In this document: in pieces, positions 46,701-54,358 of the stretch | How the letters are laid out: the number at the start of each line of letters is the position of its first letter | Numbering within the stretch: position 1 is the stretch's first letter | DNA from: Diphasiastrum complanatum | Taxonomy: Eukaryota; Streptophyta; Lycopodiopsida; Lycopodiales; Lycopodiaceae | Reading direction: 5' to 3' | Assembly (NCBI GenBank): GCA_029204225.1 | Contig: CM055092.1 | Span: 100,310,200 to 100,374,199, forward strand | Length of the DNA: 64,000 nt | Position numbers and translations under genes: made by a program | The notes under the pieces: model-generated | What the model was told of the DNA's origin: nothing | The model's database searches: none | What the model saw: the letters and a program-made list of their open reading frames with translations, nothing else

Positions 46701-49700
46701 GTAAACGTGAATTGGCCTGCTTTTTCTTCATAGAGATGTTGGCAACAATTTGGTGTCGAGTAGTATCTACTACTATAGGGTTGAAACATTATTTATAGTA
46801 CTCTGTTTTCTTCAACAAAGGAGGCTTTTGTAACACATCATTGAAATTAGTGTGTACAAAAGGTTTCAACTCAATATTAGCCAATTCTTTATTCTGGATT
46901 TAGAAGGCAAACCACCTTGTAATGTCCAGCCACCATCTTAGCCTTTGAGGGTGCATGCAACAATGCATAGCCACTTTACATAATTTATCATTTTCCACGT
47001 CTTCTACTCTTTCGATGTAGTTGATTGTTTTAATAATCGCCAAAGCTTTCAATGGAAGGACAATTGTTTCAGCCGACAAGATAGGATAGGGGGGCGGTTT
47101 GCTTCATTCCGGTGCAGCCCCTGTTCCGGAACGCTCGTTCCGGAATGGGAGCATTCCGAACAGCAAAACGCTGTCCAGAACGCAGTATTTAAAAAAAGAT
47201 TATAGACATATTCTGCATTATATAAACAGTATATTAATTACAAAGTTCCAGGTGCCGTGGTACGGCACCTGGTACGGCAGGGCTGCCGTGGGTGCCGTAC
47301 AGGTGCCATGGAACTTCAGTTCCACGGTACCCACAGCACCTGTTTTTTTTTTTTTTTGAATTTTTTTGAAGTCATTTTTTAAGTGAAAAACCAAAAAAAA
47401 AACAGGTGCCCTCTCTCAAGCCACACTTGGTTGGGGTCCTAGCTGTCACCTGCCCTACAACTTGGGCCACCTAACCATGGCTTTGACACCATGAACTGTT
47501 AGGTCTAACTTGGCTCTGATACCATGTTAGAAATCCATAAATCATAAAATGGATGGACAGACTAGGATTCGAACCCAGGACCTCCCTCATACCGGATGGA
47601 GCTATCCGCCTTGTTTGATGGTTCTTTCTAGAGTGTGGATTGATATTCCAACAAAAACTTTGCCTATTCTCCTAATAATGGTAAACGGACCACAATACCT
47701 AGGAGACAATTAAGCTTACACTCCTGTTTTGAGGGTTTTAGAGTCATCTGAGACTCGAAGAAAAACTTTCTCACCAGGGAAGAACTGAACATCCCGTTTG
47801 TGCGGATCTGCATACTACTTAGCTCGATCCTGGGCTTGCCTAATGCTACGCTTAGCATGTTCTACCATCTGGTTTAGGTCTTCTAAAAAGTTTTTTGTTG
47901 CTTCAACTTTTTCCTGTTTAAACCGTACTGCTATGAGCGTGGCTGAAAACCATACTCAGCATGAATGGGTTGTATTCTGTAGCTGAATGTTTGGTATTGT
48001 TATAAGCAAACTCAAGTATTGGAAGATATTCCTCCCAATTAGTCTGCTTTTTATTGACCTATGCACGAAGCATATCCTCCAGCACCTAATTTACTCTTTT
48101 TGTTTGACCGTTCTGGTCTGTAGTACCCATGTTTAGTTTAGTATGGAGATGATGGAATACTGGCCTCCAAAAATTTCCATTAAACTTACTGTCCTAGTCG
48201 TTGACTATGCCGGAAGGGAGACCGTATAATTTAAATAGCCCATCTATAAACAACCTTGCCAACTCTTGAGCTCTAACGGTTGTTTTGGTCGGAATAAAGT
48301 GAGCCATTTTGGTTAAACGGTCAACTGTGACCCATATAGCATTATGACCCTTCTGGGCCTTAGGCAGGCCTACTATAAAATCTATGGAAATACTTTCCAT
48401 TTACCAGCTAATATTTCTAGGGGCTGTAACAACCCTCCTGCCTTTGGACGCTCTGCTTTATTAATCTGACACTTCTGGCAATTGGTTACATATTGTTGGA
48501 CGTCCTATTGGGCCAGAAGAATTGCCTACGAAGAGTAGATTCAAAGGGCAAGATACCAGTGTTAGGAACAACGTAACAACGTCGAAGGCGAAGCTAGTCT
48601 GATCCACCCAGCCAATGCACTCTTAGAATACCCCTCCTAAGTTTGCATGGGAGTGGTAGGTGATGGTTACTGCCAACACCCACTGTTCATGCTGCATGCA
48701 CTAGATTACTGTTGCATGTGAGGTCCCAGTCCATCACTGATGGCATGACCCTTGACTTTCATGCATGCGTCCGCATGTGTCTGCATGTGTCTGCATGGGC
48801 ATTACCAGCCCTCATACCTACTGTACGGTATGCTTGCATGCCATTGACTCACACTGTCCTCTGACCTCTGGTGGTTAGCTGTTCCCAGATGTTGGTTCGG
48901 TACTGTTATGGTCTTGTAACACTTAGATGAATGCATAAGAGACGTTCTTGTACTCTTTCGATTTCAGCCCACTTGGTGCGATCAATGCTGCCCCCCCATA
49001 CTCGATTTCAGCCTACTTGGTGCGTGCAATGTTGCCCCCCAATACTTCGCATTCATATAATAAAATTGGAGCCACCAATGTATCAGATAACATTTCCCTT
49101 TTTTCCCATCTCCAAAGTTTTAGTTTTTTGCAAGCATTCTCCATTCTATGAAATGATTTTCAGCCACCTATAACTCTTTTGTCCACACAAGAGCGCCATT
49201 TCAAGTTATGTGATTGTCTTATCCTTAACTGTGACTATGACAATCAGTATGAGGAGCCACAATGATGGTGAATTAGATATGAATGAACATCACGATTCCT
49301 ATGGAGACCATTTTGAACGTTATGAAAGCCATTCTGATGAACATGTGTATTAGTCGCATCAACCTAACACAAGTGGTGGTTTTTATAGTATTGACGTACT
49401 AAAGGACTCGGAACGCGAGCGTCCTCAAGTTTGGCTGTCTAGCACCATAGCTCTCCCACCATGATACAGGCAAGAGCCTGTTCTCTCGGACACGTGCAAG
49501 GTCCTTGCCGAACAGCCCCAAACAATGCCTGCAGTTGAGCAGCGATGTGTGTGAGTACGCTTGAGCCCACGCAGGAAAATTGAGCGAACGACAGCGTACG
49601 ACAGAGCAAGAGTTTACCTCTAATTGAGCCTCTGCTTCTTGAGCCAGCAGCGGATACCAGTGTCGCTGCTGAGGAGGCGGATGTATGAGAACCAGTCCGC

Positions 49701-51974
49701 ACGCAGCTCTACATCGTCATACTGCCTCTCGCTCTGAAACAACGGATGCAGTATGTGGGCCACACTGTGAATGGGCCGGTGAAACTTATCCAATCGTCGC
49801 CGCCACAACCGCTTGATAGGCTCCAACCTGTGGACCATACCATGTGGAGGCAACAATTACATACCATCGTGTTGCGGCAACAAGACGAAACAGCCCATGG
49901 TCTACTCACCCACAATGCCCATGTGCCTCTGTACTTGCCCCCATGTGATGCTACCCCCCTATGTTGGTCTCCCATTGGCCCCTCGGTCTGCTCACCCGCA
50001 GTGCCCATGTGCCACTGCAACAGTCCCCTGCATCATGTACTGTACCCTCTTTTTTTACACCTTGAACCCCTTTTTTTACTTTTTTTTCGTTCTTTTTTGG
50101 TAGTTAATATGCAAAAAAAAATTACTAAAATATATTAAAAAATAAAAAAAATATTATAAATGGTACCGCCCTGGTACCACGGATCCCAGGGCGGTACCGT
50201 ACGAAATGGAAGAAAGGATGGTGAGACGGAAAAAAGTTATACCTGGTAGGGTCCAGCTCAGAACGCTGGAGAGACTCGCCTATGCGGTCCATGAACTCGT
50301 AAATGAGGCCCATCGTGCACCCCTTGTGATCAACGAGCCTCAAAGCAGAGTAGATGGGGCGCATCACGTCCATCAGCTGCTGCATATCCACCCAGAAAGG
50401 CTCCATGAAGAGGATATCGTGGAAGGCCAAGCCCTCTGGGGTCATGGACAGGTCCATGGCGGTGAATTCTGCAGAAGTAGCCATGCGCCGCAAATCACCC
50501 TTGAGCTTGTGTAGCCGCTCAAGCATGATGAACTGGAAGGCGAAGCGGGTGCGAGCGGGCTTCTTTAAGTCGAGCCTGCATTGACAAACGGAATGAGAGG
50601 CACACATGATACGAGCCAAAAAAAAAGAAGCATCTTGAACGAGCCAAAAAATAAGTAGCATCTTGAACGAGCCAAAAAATAAGTAAAAGCTTACCTGCTG
50701 AATGTGCGGAAAAGGGCAGTGGTGCGGCGCTTGTGTGTGACGAAGTCCACAACCGCAAGTGCCCTCGTGAGAATCTCACTGAACCAAGGCAGGCACCCGA
50801 TGGAATGCAAGAGGAGGTCCAGTGAGTGTGCGGCACATGGAGTCCACACAATGGAGGGCCCTATACTCTGCCATAAGAAGCTCTCCCATACCGCGGCAGT
50901 TGGATGCATTGTCCGTCACAACCTTTCGCGATACATTCACACGATCAGTTCACAGCTTGGAAACACATTGTAATCAATCGAAAACTACGCAAAACTTTTG
51001 TATCAACATTAAGCAGTAAATGACCAAGCAACTAACGTGCTGTGGCTTGACCTCCTCTATCGTTGCTCGGATGATGCCGCAAATGTACTCGGCCGAATGC
51101 ACTCTCCCTGCCTCGGAGGCATCGATGCTGCGTAGGAACATGGAACCGTAACAACTAGAAACAATCACGTTGATGAGTGGACGTTTACGACGATCAGTCC
51201 ACCCATCAGCCATGATGGAACAGCCGAATCTATCCCAAGCCTCCTGCAGTGCGGCTAGTCTCTCTCTGATGGATGCAACCCGCTCCTGGAGCAAAGGGCC
51301 GCGTAGTGCGTCGGCTGTGGGTGGTGTATAGCCGGGCCCGCAGACTGCAACTTTCGAGATAGTCTCTCGAAAGATGCGGGATGATGCCATGATAAAGGGG
51401 AGGTTCAGGTCATAGAACATCTGTGCTATGGTCCTGGTGGCCTCTCTGTGCTGCCCCTCTCTGAAAGATCCCGGCATGGACATCTGTCTGGTGCCTCGGG
51501 ATGTGGATGGCTGGGAGGACGTGGATGGACGATGCGGATCTGGAGGTGGTGGCATAGGTGTAGGTACTGGCGGAGGGGGTACGGGTGGCTGTGGCGGTGG
51601 TGGAGGCGGTGGCGGTGGCGGTGGCGGTGGTGGGTGCGGATGCGACGGTGGGGGTGGGGGCGGTGGCACTAGGTGTACCAGTGGAAGGGGCAGTGGTAGT
51701 GGATGCACCAATGGAAACAGAGTCCGCGACATCTGTGGACGGCTTGCCGGGCTCAGCACCTGGCTCAGAATATGCCTCGAGAATGCGAGCCCTCTCCGCA
51801 GAGGGGATGACTGTGCAAACGCCGATCCCGTAGCGTCCCGCTGTGGATCGAACTCGCAATCTCCCCAAATGTGCTCGAACCCGAGAGGCGTTCCATGTGA
51901 ACTGCTTTCGACAAAAAGGGCAACGCCACTTTTTGTCGAGCATCAACTTCACCTCATCCCAAATGGGACGAGCA

Positions 51975-52021
<47 letters not shown>

Positions 52022-52294
52022 CACAAGCACGCAAATCTAATATCTCTCTCTCTCTCTTCTCCTAAACCCCAAACCCAGGCACGTAGACCCTAAACCCTAA
52101 ACTCACACGCACACACACACCATGCCTCGTACACGCGTGCACACACACACAAATCCTCTCTCTCTCTGTCTCTCACACTCTCTGTCTCTTCCTCTCTCTC
52201 TCTCTCACACAAATCACCACACACACACATCTGTGCATACACAAATCAACTAACCCACACACACACACACACACACACCATAACCCTCACTCAC

Positions 52295-52348
<54 letters not shown>

Positions 52349-54358
52349 GCTTCTGCGGACTGTTCCGCTGCCCGCGCGCCCTTTTTTTTTTTTAAATAAA
52401 AAAACGCGTCCGGGCCCGGACACGTTCTGGGCCCTGGACACGTCCAGAAAAAAAATTTAGATTTTTTTTTGGGACGCGTCCGACCCCGCGTGTGGGGGTC
52501 AGACGCGGACGCGAAAAGGCCGCGTCCGGCCCGGACCCCCATGTCTGGGCTGGGCCAAGTAATTTTTTTCCTGCAAAACAGGGTTACGAACTTATAAGGA
52601 ATCTTCGAGCATATTTCAGCTCTGATATGTTTCAAGCATGTTAAAGCAATGCAAACATTTGCATTTGTCTTTGTTTGTTAACATTTTTTGTAGCTATGAA
52701 ATCGCACATTTTTGAATAAACTGTCAGTCATTCAGTGTTTTTATCAGATTCTTAAGTAAAAGTAAGATAACTTATAGAGGAATGAATTTAGTATGGGCAA
52801 TAATCGCGTATTGGTCTGTCTGTATATTGATGGCAGCTGACATTTGCTACCTTTGGCAACATTTTCCAGGTTTGCGCGTATAGGCTCAGTTGTTCTGGCT
52901 TTGCATGATGCGAGTGACGTCTTCTTGGAGATTGCTAAAATGAACAAATATGCTGGAACTCCTATTGTTCCTGACATTTTCTTTGTGCTTTTTGCTGTTT
53001 CTTGGGTTCTCCTGCGACTTATTTACTATCCATTCTGGATTATCTGGAGCACAAGGTAAAGCATTAACTGTGCGACATGTATTTAGGGTTTAGGGCTAAG
53101 TGCTCTTGCGTTTTTTTCGTTTGTGAACATAAAAGTTGACACTATCTAGAAGCTGCCAACAGTCAAAAGCCCATATGACTAGTTTGTGCATGCATGACAA
53201 ACCTAAGATTATTGAAGGGCCTGGATGCTCCTGATCGTAGAAAATTTCCTTTCATGGTCCTGCCCGAGCACATGAAGTATTAAGATTACTAAAGACCTGG
53301 TTTCTCTCAATTTTAGAAGTAGAGCCCATGATCTCCATTAACATATCTCTACATTCAAGCTGCAATGCCTCATTTTGTGCACTGTCTCTGGGGTTAAGCA
53401 TGCTTTCCTAGTCATGATTGTAAGTACTTGCGTCAGATCGAGCTCATGTATTCTGTCAAGCAACTGAAGTAGCTCTTAGATTATTTGAGCACGAATCAAG
53501 TTCTGAGTTAAGATTATGAATGCCAAACACTTCCATCTACAGCTGATCTCCAACTTGGGTCTCCATATTGTATACGGTTTCTGTCGTGACTTGGGGAAGG
53601 GAGCAATTCAGCTGTACTCCATATCCTCCCACTGCAATATCCCTTGCAACTTTGTTTTGGTGGCCTGGTGACCCCATTGGCATTACATTTCTGATATATC
53701 CTTTCCCCATGCTAAATTCCAATGATAAAATGGCAAAGGCATGGTTTTCCTTGAACATGGCCTCTAAAATTTCTATACTTTCCTGCTTTCTTGCAGCTGC
53801 TGTGTTTCATTCGTGTAGCGTCATTTTCTAAAGGTTGCAATGGTGTTGTTCCAGCTATGAGGTTCTTCAGGTTTTGAGCAAAGAGGTCCATCGAGGCCAT
53901 GGACCCATCTTCTATTATATCTTCAACATGCTACTTATCAGTCTGCTCGTCCTTCATGTCTATTGGTGGATTTTAATTTACAGAATGCTTGTAAAGCAAA
54001 TCAGAGCCAGAGGAAAAGTTGGCGATGACGTCCGTTCAGGTAAGTCCTGACCTTTGATACCAGTTTTGGGTTTTTTTTACAGCATTCTGGTTGGTAAGTA
54101 CATAATGTATGTAAAAAACAACCCATTAATTTTTCTTATGTGTAAAAAGGTTATGTTTTGTATGGAATGTGGGAATTCTTCCATGCTGCAAATGACGGTC
54201 GGAATGAGGTCATTCTTATGCCATGTTTCTGTGAAGCTCCCTTAAGGAGATGTGGGTAGGTTATTGAGATTTAAACAAGCAGAATTATATTGAATTTGAA
54301 TGCCATGCCTGACTATTTGGTACTCTTATTTGCAGATTCAGAGGATGAAGATGCGTAA
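31630..54358 (+). CDS. Ceramide synthase, LAG1/LOH homolog (TLC domain), six exons
   Basis: This ER membrane enzyme N-acylates sphingoid bases with acyl-CoA to make (dihydro)ceramide. Exons: 31630-31758, 34569-34810, 46142-46297, 52870-53055, 53855-54039 and 54336-54358. All junctions are GT-AG, phases agree, and the sum is 921 nt (306 residues plus TAA). It aligns along its whole length with Arabidopsis LOH proteins: [11 protein letters not shown] near the N-terminus, [26 protein letters not shown] with the conserved His pair at 161-162, and the Lag1 motif [11 protein letters not shown] (186-196) with its essential His-Asp. Hydrophobic segments fit a multi-pass protein, and the C-terminus is acidic (DSEDEDA). 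An in-frame stop at 31612 supports the start. Introns are about 2.8, 11.3, 6.6, 0.8 and 0.3 kb; introns 1-3 hold transposons. I see no disabling lesion, so it is probably functional if the long introns splice. Confidence 0.95.
33022..34125 (+). mobile_element. Small LTR retroelement in ceramide synthase intron 1
   Basis: Two direct repeats of about 320 bp (33022-33340 and 33805-34125) both start TGTCATGCCCAC and stay clearly similar throughout. The second is preceded by a purine-rich tract (AAGGGGGGCAGAA) where a polypurine tract belongs. Each contains GGTATAAGTATACCC as a possible TATA region. The interior of about 465 bp has no gag or pol, only a charged ORF of about 50 codons. The LTRs may extend past 34125, because little U5 follows the TATA; the first copy lacks that part. 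Best read as a non-autonomous or internally deleted element. Confidence 0.75.
34569..34810 (+). CDS. Ceramide synthase exon 2
   Basis: Residues 44-123 plus two bases of codon 124. The acceptor is TTGCAG|ATTGTG and the donor CAA|GTAAGG. It includes the basic stretch before the TLC domain and the conserved [16 protein letters not shown]. Confidence 0.93.
35124..35211. repeat. Cluster of six GGTACC palindromes
   Basis: GGTACC occurs at 35124, 35138, 35147, 35161, 35175 and 35206 within 88 bp. A/T-rich sequence follows at 35212-35270. The same word cluster occurs inverted at 50162-50198. Confidence 0.95.
35361..35532 (+). repeat. 86-bp tandem duplication in the hAT-1 left region
   Basis: Two adjacent units begin GCACATGGGC at 35361 and 35447 and are nearly identical; a third start at 35533 is truncated. 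The related fragment at 49.9-50.2 kb shows a similar arrangement in reverse orientation. Confidence 0.93.
35581..35587 (+). promoter_or_regulatory. TATA-like box upstream of the coiled-coil ORF
   Basis: GGGGATAAATAGG lies about 165 bp upstream of the ATG at 35751 and is correctly oriented. The assignment rests on position and sequence only. Confidence 0.4.
35751..36116 (+). pseudogene. Charged coiled-coil ORF of hAT-1 (121 codons, two stops)
   Basis: ATG at 35751 opens a frame of 121 codons ending in TGA at 36114-36116. It is interrupted by TGA at codon 40 (35868) and TAG at codon 93 (36027), each one C-to-T step from Arg (CGA) or Gln (CAG). Without those, the frame is uninterrupted and has strong coding character: N-terminal Arg/Glu-rich helical repeats ([20 protein letters not shown]), a Pro-rich centre, then a second Arg-rich helix ([16 protein letters not shown]) and an acidic tail. 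I do not recognise a family. A DNA-binding or transposase-accessory role is speculation. Confidence 0.55.
36688..40509 (-). pseudogene. hAT-1 transposase (DUF659 and dimerisation domains, long tail)
   Basis: hAT transposases cut and paste elements with TIRs. Minus-strand landmarks: [18 protein letters not shown] and [18 protein letters not shown] (DUF659), [32 protein letters not shown], then the C-terminal dimerisation domain ([27 protein letters not shown]). Introns are inferred at about 39096-38993 and 38386-38294, both GT-AG. After the dimerisation domain come an acidic segment, tandem GAQDD-type repeats (near 37610-37690), a long Pro-rich stretch and two AT-hooks ([16 protein letters not shown]). 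Stops at 40418, 40112, 39625 and 37780 are all TAG, one step from CAG. Asp is replaced by Asn in SNGWTD and VVTNNATN, so it is catalytically dead. The N-terminal zinc finger is lost beyond the TRIM. Confidence 0.85.
40522..40796 (-). mobile_element. TRIM-1: miniature LTR retroelement with tRNA-like LTR
   Basis: Two copies of an LTR ending CCAACA (plus strand 40619-40624 and 40791-40796) flank about 65 bp of interior that begins CCCCCCTC, a polypurine tract on the minus strand (GAGGGGGG). The interior matches the second copy at 47410-47524, where the primer site TGGTATCAGAGCC survives next to the LTR. Here the primer site and the start of the 5' LTR are deleted. There is no coding capacity. 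LTRs of roughly 130-145 bp and a tiny interior fit a TRIM. It interrupts hAT-1. Confidence 0.75.
40692..40753 (-). other. tRNA-like Pol III promoter inside TRIM-1 LTR
   Basis: On the minus strand the LTR reads GGCGGATAGCTTAGTGGTAG, giving an A box (TAGCTTAGTGG), and about 35 bp later a perfect B box GGTTCGAATCC, the spacing of an internal Pol III promoter. The D arm can pair (GCTT with GAGC). The acceptor arms do not pair convincingly, so this is tRNA-derived or tRNA-like rather than a tRNA gene. The B box is also intact in the copies at 40551 and 47567, but both of those have deletions in the A box. Confidence 0.7.
41190..41691 (+). pseudogene. copia gag fragment
   Basis: The plus strand encodes a copia-type gag (UBN2-like) with [31 protein letters not shown] and TSKEVWDIL. 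One frameshift at about 41450 leads into [20 protein letters not shown] and [12 protein letters not shown]. It resembles the gag of copia D at 57435-57770. No other part of the element is present nearby. Confidence 0.85.
41692..42708. other. Intron 2 stretch without recognisable feature
   Basis: No supported ORF or repeat; A+T-rich. Confidence 0.4.
42709..42823. repeat. Palindrome cluster, CGATTCGAA word
   Basis: This cluster contains CGTTTCGAAACG (42709-42720), CCGATTCGAA facing TTCGAATCGG (42756-42782), CCATTTTAAAATGG (42784-42797) and CGAATCGCGATTCG (42810-42823), the first and last two being perfect palindromes. T and A runs separate the first from the rest. It lies next to the 3' side of LINE-A. 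Confidence 0.92.
42842..44490 (-). pseudogene. LINE-A: non-LTR retrotransposon RT and 3' region
   Basis: The minus strand carries LINE reverse transcriptase blocks: [15 protein letters not shown] (near 44380), [20 protein letters not shown] (near 44190), catalytic YADD at 44070-44081 ([13 protein letters not shown]), then [14 protein letters not shown]. Further downstream is a Cys-rich segment [19 protein letters not shown] (near 43060), the type of CCHC region after plant LINE RTs. Frameshifts and stops are numerous. The N-terminal endonuclease is absent, as expected of a 5'-truncated copy. Confidence 0.85.
43771..43863 (+). repeat. 47-bp tandem duplication within LINE-A
   Basis: A unit beginning TATGGGGTGAATAAAAAGCA and ending in GATGAGTAAAAAGCA is repeated at 43771 and 43818; within each unit GGGTGAATAAAAAGCA and GGGATGAGTAAAAAGCA are themselves similar. 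Confidence 0.9.
44502..44960 (+). pseudogene. LINE-B: 3' portion of a related LINE, opposite orientation
   Basis: An open frame of 152 codons on the plus strand matches the LINE-A segment at 43740-43010 on the other strand: [20 protein letters not shown] corresponds to [20 protein letters not shown], and [12 protein letters not shown] to [14 protein letters not shown] itself is absent. The two pieces abut head to head at about 44490-44502. Confidence 0.8.
45125..45165. repeat. Palindrome cluster, TTCCGGAACG word
   Basis: CGTTCCGGAACG at 45125-45136 is a perfect 12-bp palindrome, followed by a second CCCGGAACG and TCGAAACG and a T run. It lies about 160 bp past the 3' end of LINE-B. Confidence 0.9.
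45166..46141. other. End of intron 2, no recognisable feature
   Basis: I see no ORF or repeat that I can support here. Confidence 0.4.
46142..46297 (+). CDS. Ceramide synthase exon 3
   Basis: Residues 124-176. The acceptor is TTTGCAG|GTTCAA and the donor ATCAG|GTCTAT, entering and leaving in the same phase. It carries the conserved His-His pair. It lies 11.3 kb from exon 2. Confidence 0.94.
46298..47100. other. Start of intron 3, no recognisable feature
   Basis: An 88-codon minus-strand ORF at 46523-46789 has no recognisable domain and is not called. Nothing else is evident. Confidence 0.4.
47101..47345. repeat. Two adjacent palindrome clusters (TTCCGGAA and GGTGCCGTGG words)
   Basis: TTCCGGAA occurs at 47124-47131 and 47138-47145. 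After about 70 bp of A/T-rich sequence a second cluster contains the near-perfect palindrome AGGTGCCGTGGTACGGCACC (47250-47269), further GGTGCC/GGCACC units and GGAACTTCAGTTCC, followed by a T15 run. Confidence 0.92.
47410..47653 (-). mobile_element. TRIM-2: interior plus 5' LTR
   Basis: The plus strand shows the interior (47410-47524) ending GGCTCTGATACCA, the complement of a tRNA-Met primer site, directly followed by an LTR (47525-47653) that starts TGTTAGAA and ends CCAACA. Interior and LTR match TRIM-1. The other LTR is missing; the left edge meets the palindrome cluster. The LTR keeps the B box but the A-box region carries a deletion of about 15 bp relative to 40691-40796. Confidence 0.75.
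47654..48530 (-). pseudogene. Ty3/gypsy integrase fragment (chromovirus type)
   Basis: The minus strand reads [20 protein letters not shown] (zinc-binding end), [17 protein letters not shown] with the first catalytic Asp, [30 protein letters not shown] with the second Asp, and after interruptions [19 protein letters not shown]. This is the chromovirus-like lineage, different from gypsy-1 to gypsy-3. The TRIM-2 LTR begins exactly where it stops at 47653, so TRIM-2 probably inserted there. Confidence 0.85.
48531..49384. other. Intron 3 spacer with a short near-duplicate
   Basis: Around 48962-49045 the phrase ATTTCAGCCCACTTGGTGCG followed shortly by a C run occurs twice (about 45 bp apart). A plus-strand acidic/His-rich ORF near 49227-49350 has no recognisable family. 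Nothing else is evident. Confidence 0.45.
49385..51979 (-). pseudogene. hAT-2 transposase with BED zinc finger
   Basis: ATG at 51979 opens [18 protein letters not shown], then a BED-type finger ([19 protein letters not shown]). A Thr/Pro-rich low-complexity linker with a frameshift follows, then [71 protein letters not shown] and the C-terminal [16 protein letters not shown]. Introns are inferred at about 51030-50925 (after KPQH), 50694-50582 and from about 50255. Unlike hAT-1, both Asp in DGWTD and TDNASN are retained. Frameshifts and loss of the last residues make it a pseudogene. Confidence 0.85.
49885..50199 (-). repeat. Inverted fragment of hAT-1 left end nested in hAT-2
   Basis: Reverse-complemented, this matches 35160-35540: GGTACC words at 50162, 50173 and 50193, an A/T-rich tract, then TGTACTGTACC and the GCACATGGGC unit. 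It sits between hAT-2 exons, consistent with insertion into an intron. The boundaries are approximate. Confidence 0.8.
51980..52346 (-). promoter_or_regulatory. hAT-2 5' leader/promoter: GA repeats, CA repeats, telobox
   Basis: Immediately upstream of the transposase ATG, on its strand, come a 39-bp GA run (51980-52018), a telomere-like CCCTAAACCCTAAAC on the plus strand (near 52087-52102), CA-rich tracts and a second CT run (about 52299-52346). Teloboxes and GA tracts are common in plant 5' leaders and promoters; function here is inferred. Confidence 0.45.
52350..52560. repeat. Palindrome cluster, ACGCGTCCGGGCCCGGAC word
   Basis: GTCCGGGCCCGGAC (52408-52421) is a perfect 14-bp palindrome, followed by several variants of ACGCGTCC/GGACGCGT and GGGCCC/GTCCGG separated by T and A runs. 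It sits at the outer 5' end of hAT-2. Confidence 0.92.
52870..53055 (+). CDS. Ceramide synthase exon 4
   Basis: Residues 176-238. The acceptor is TTCCAG|GTTTGC and the donor ACAAG|GTAAAG. It contains the Lag1 motif and a membrane segment ending [14 protein letters not shown]. Confidence 0.95.
53855..54039 (+). CDS. Ceramide synthase exon 5
   Basis: Residues 238-300. The acceptor is GTTCCAG|CTATGA and the donor TTCAG|GTAAGT. It contains the last membrane segment and the conserved [13 protein letters not shown]. Confidence 0.95.
54336..54358 (+). CDS. Ceramide synthase exon 6 (terminal micro-exon)
   Basis: 23 nt coding for the acidic tail DSEDEDA and the TAA stop. The acceptor is TTTGCAG|ATTCAG. 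The phase matches exon 5, and acidic tails are usual in plant LOH proteins. Confidence 0.9.

Larger units (their letters stand above)
49385..52570 (-). mobile_element. hAT-2 DNA transposon in intron 3
   Basis: The 5' end (high coordinate) shows GC-rich palindromes at 52350-52560, then CT and CA microsatellites with a telobox, then a transposase gene from 51979 downward. The 3' end is lost near 49385. A fragment of the hAT-1 family left end lies inside one of its introns. Its transposase is clearly related to, but not the same family as, hAT-1. TIRs and target duplications were not identified. Confidence 0.7.

Noticed and set aside
46523-46789. 88-codon minus-strand ORF in intron 3
   Set aside because: No recognisable domain, no supporting context and a length expected by chance.
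51428-52093. 221-codon plus-strand ORF with long Gly runs
   Set aside because: It is antisense to the hAT-2 transposase linker and CT repeat; the Gly runs are the complement of the Pro/Thr-rich linker.
52087-52102. Telomere or interstitial telomeric array
   Set aside because: There are only about two CCCTAAA units; better read as a telobox in a 5' leader.
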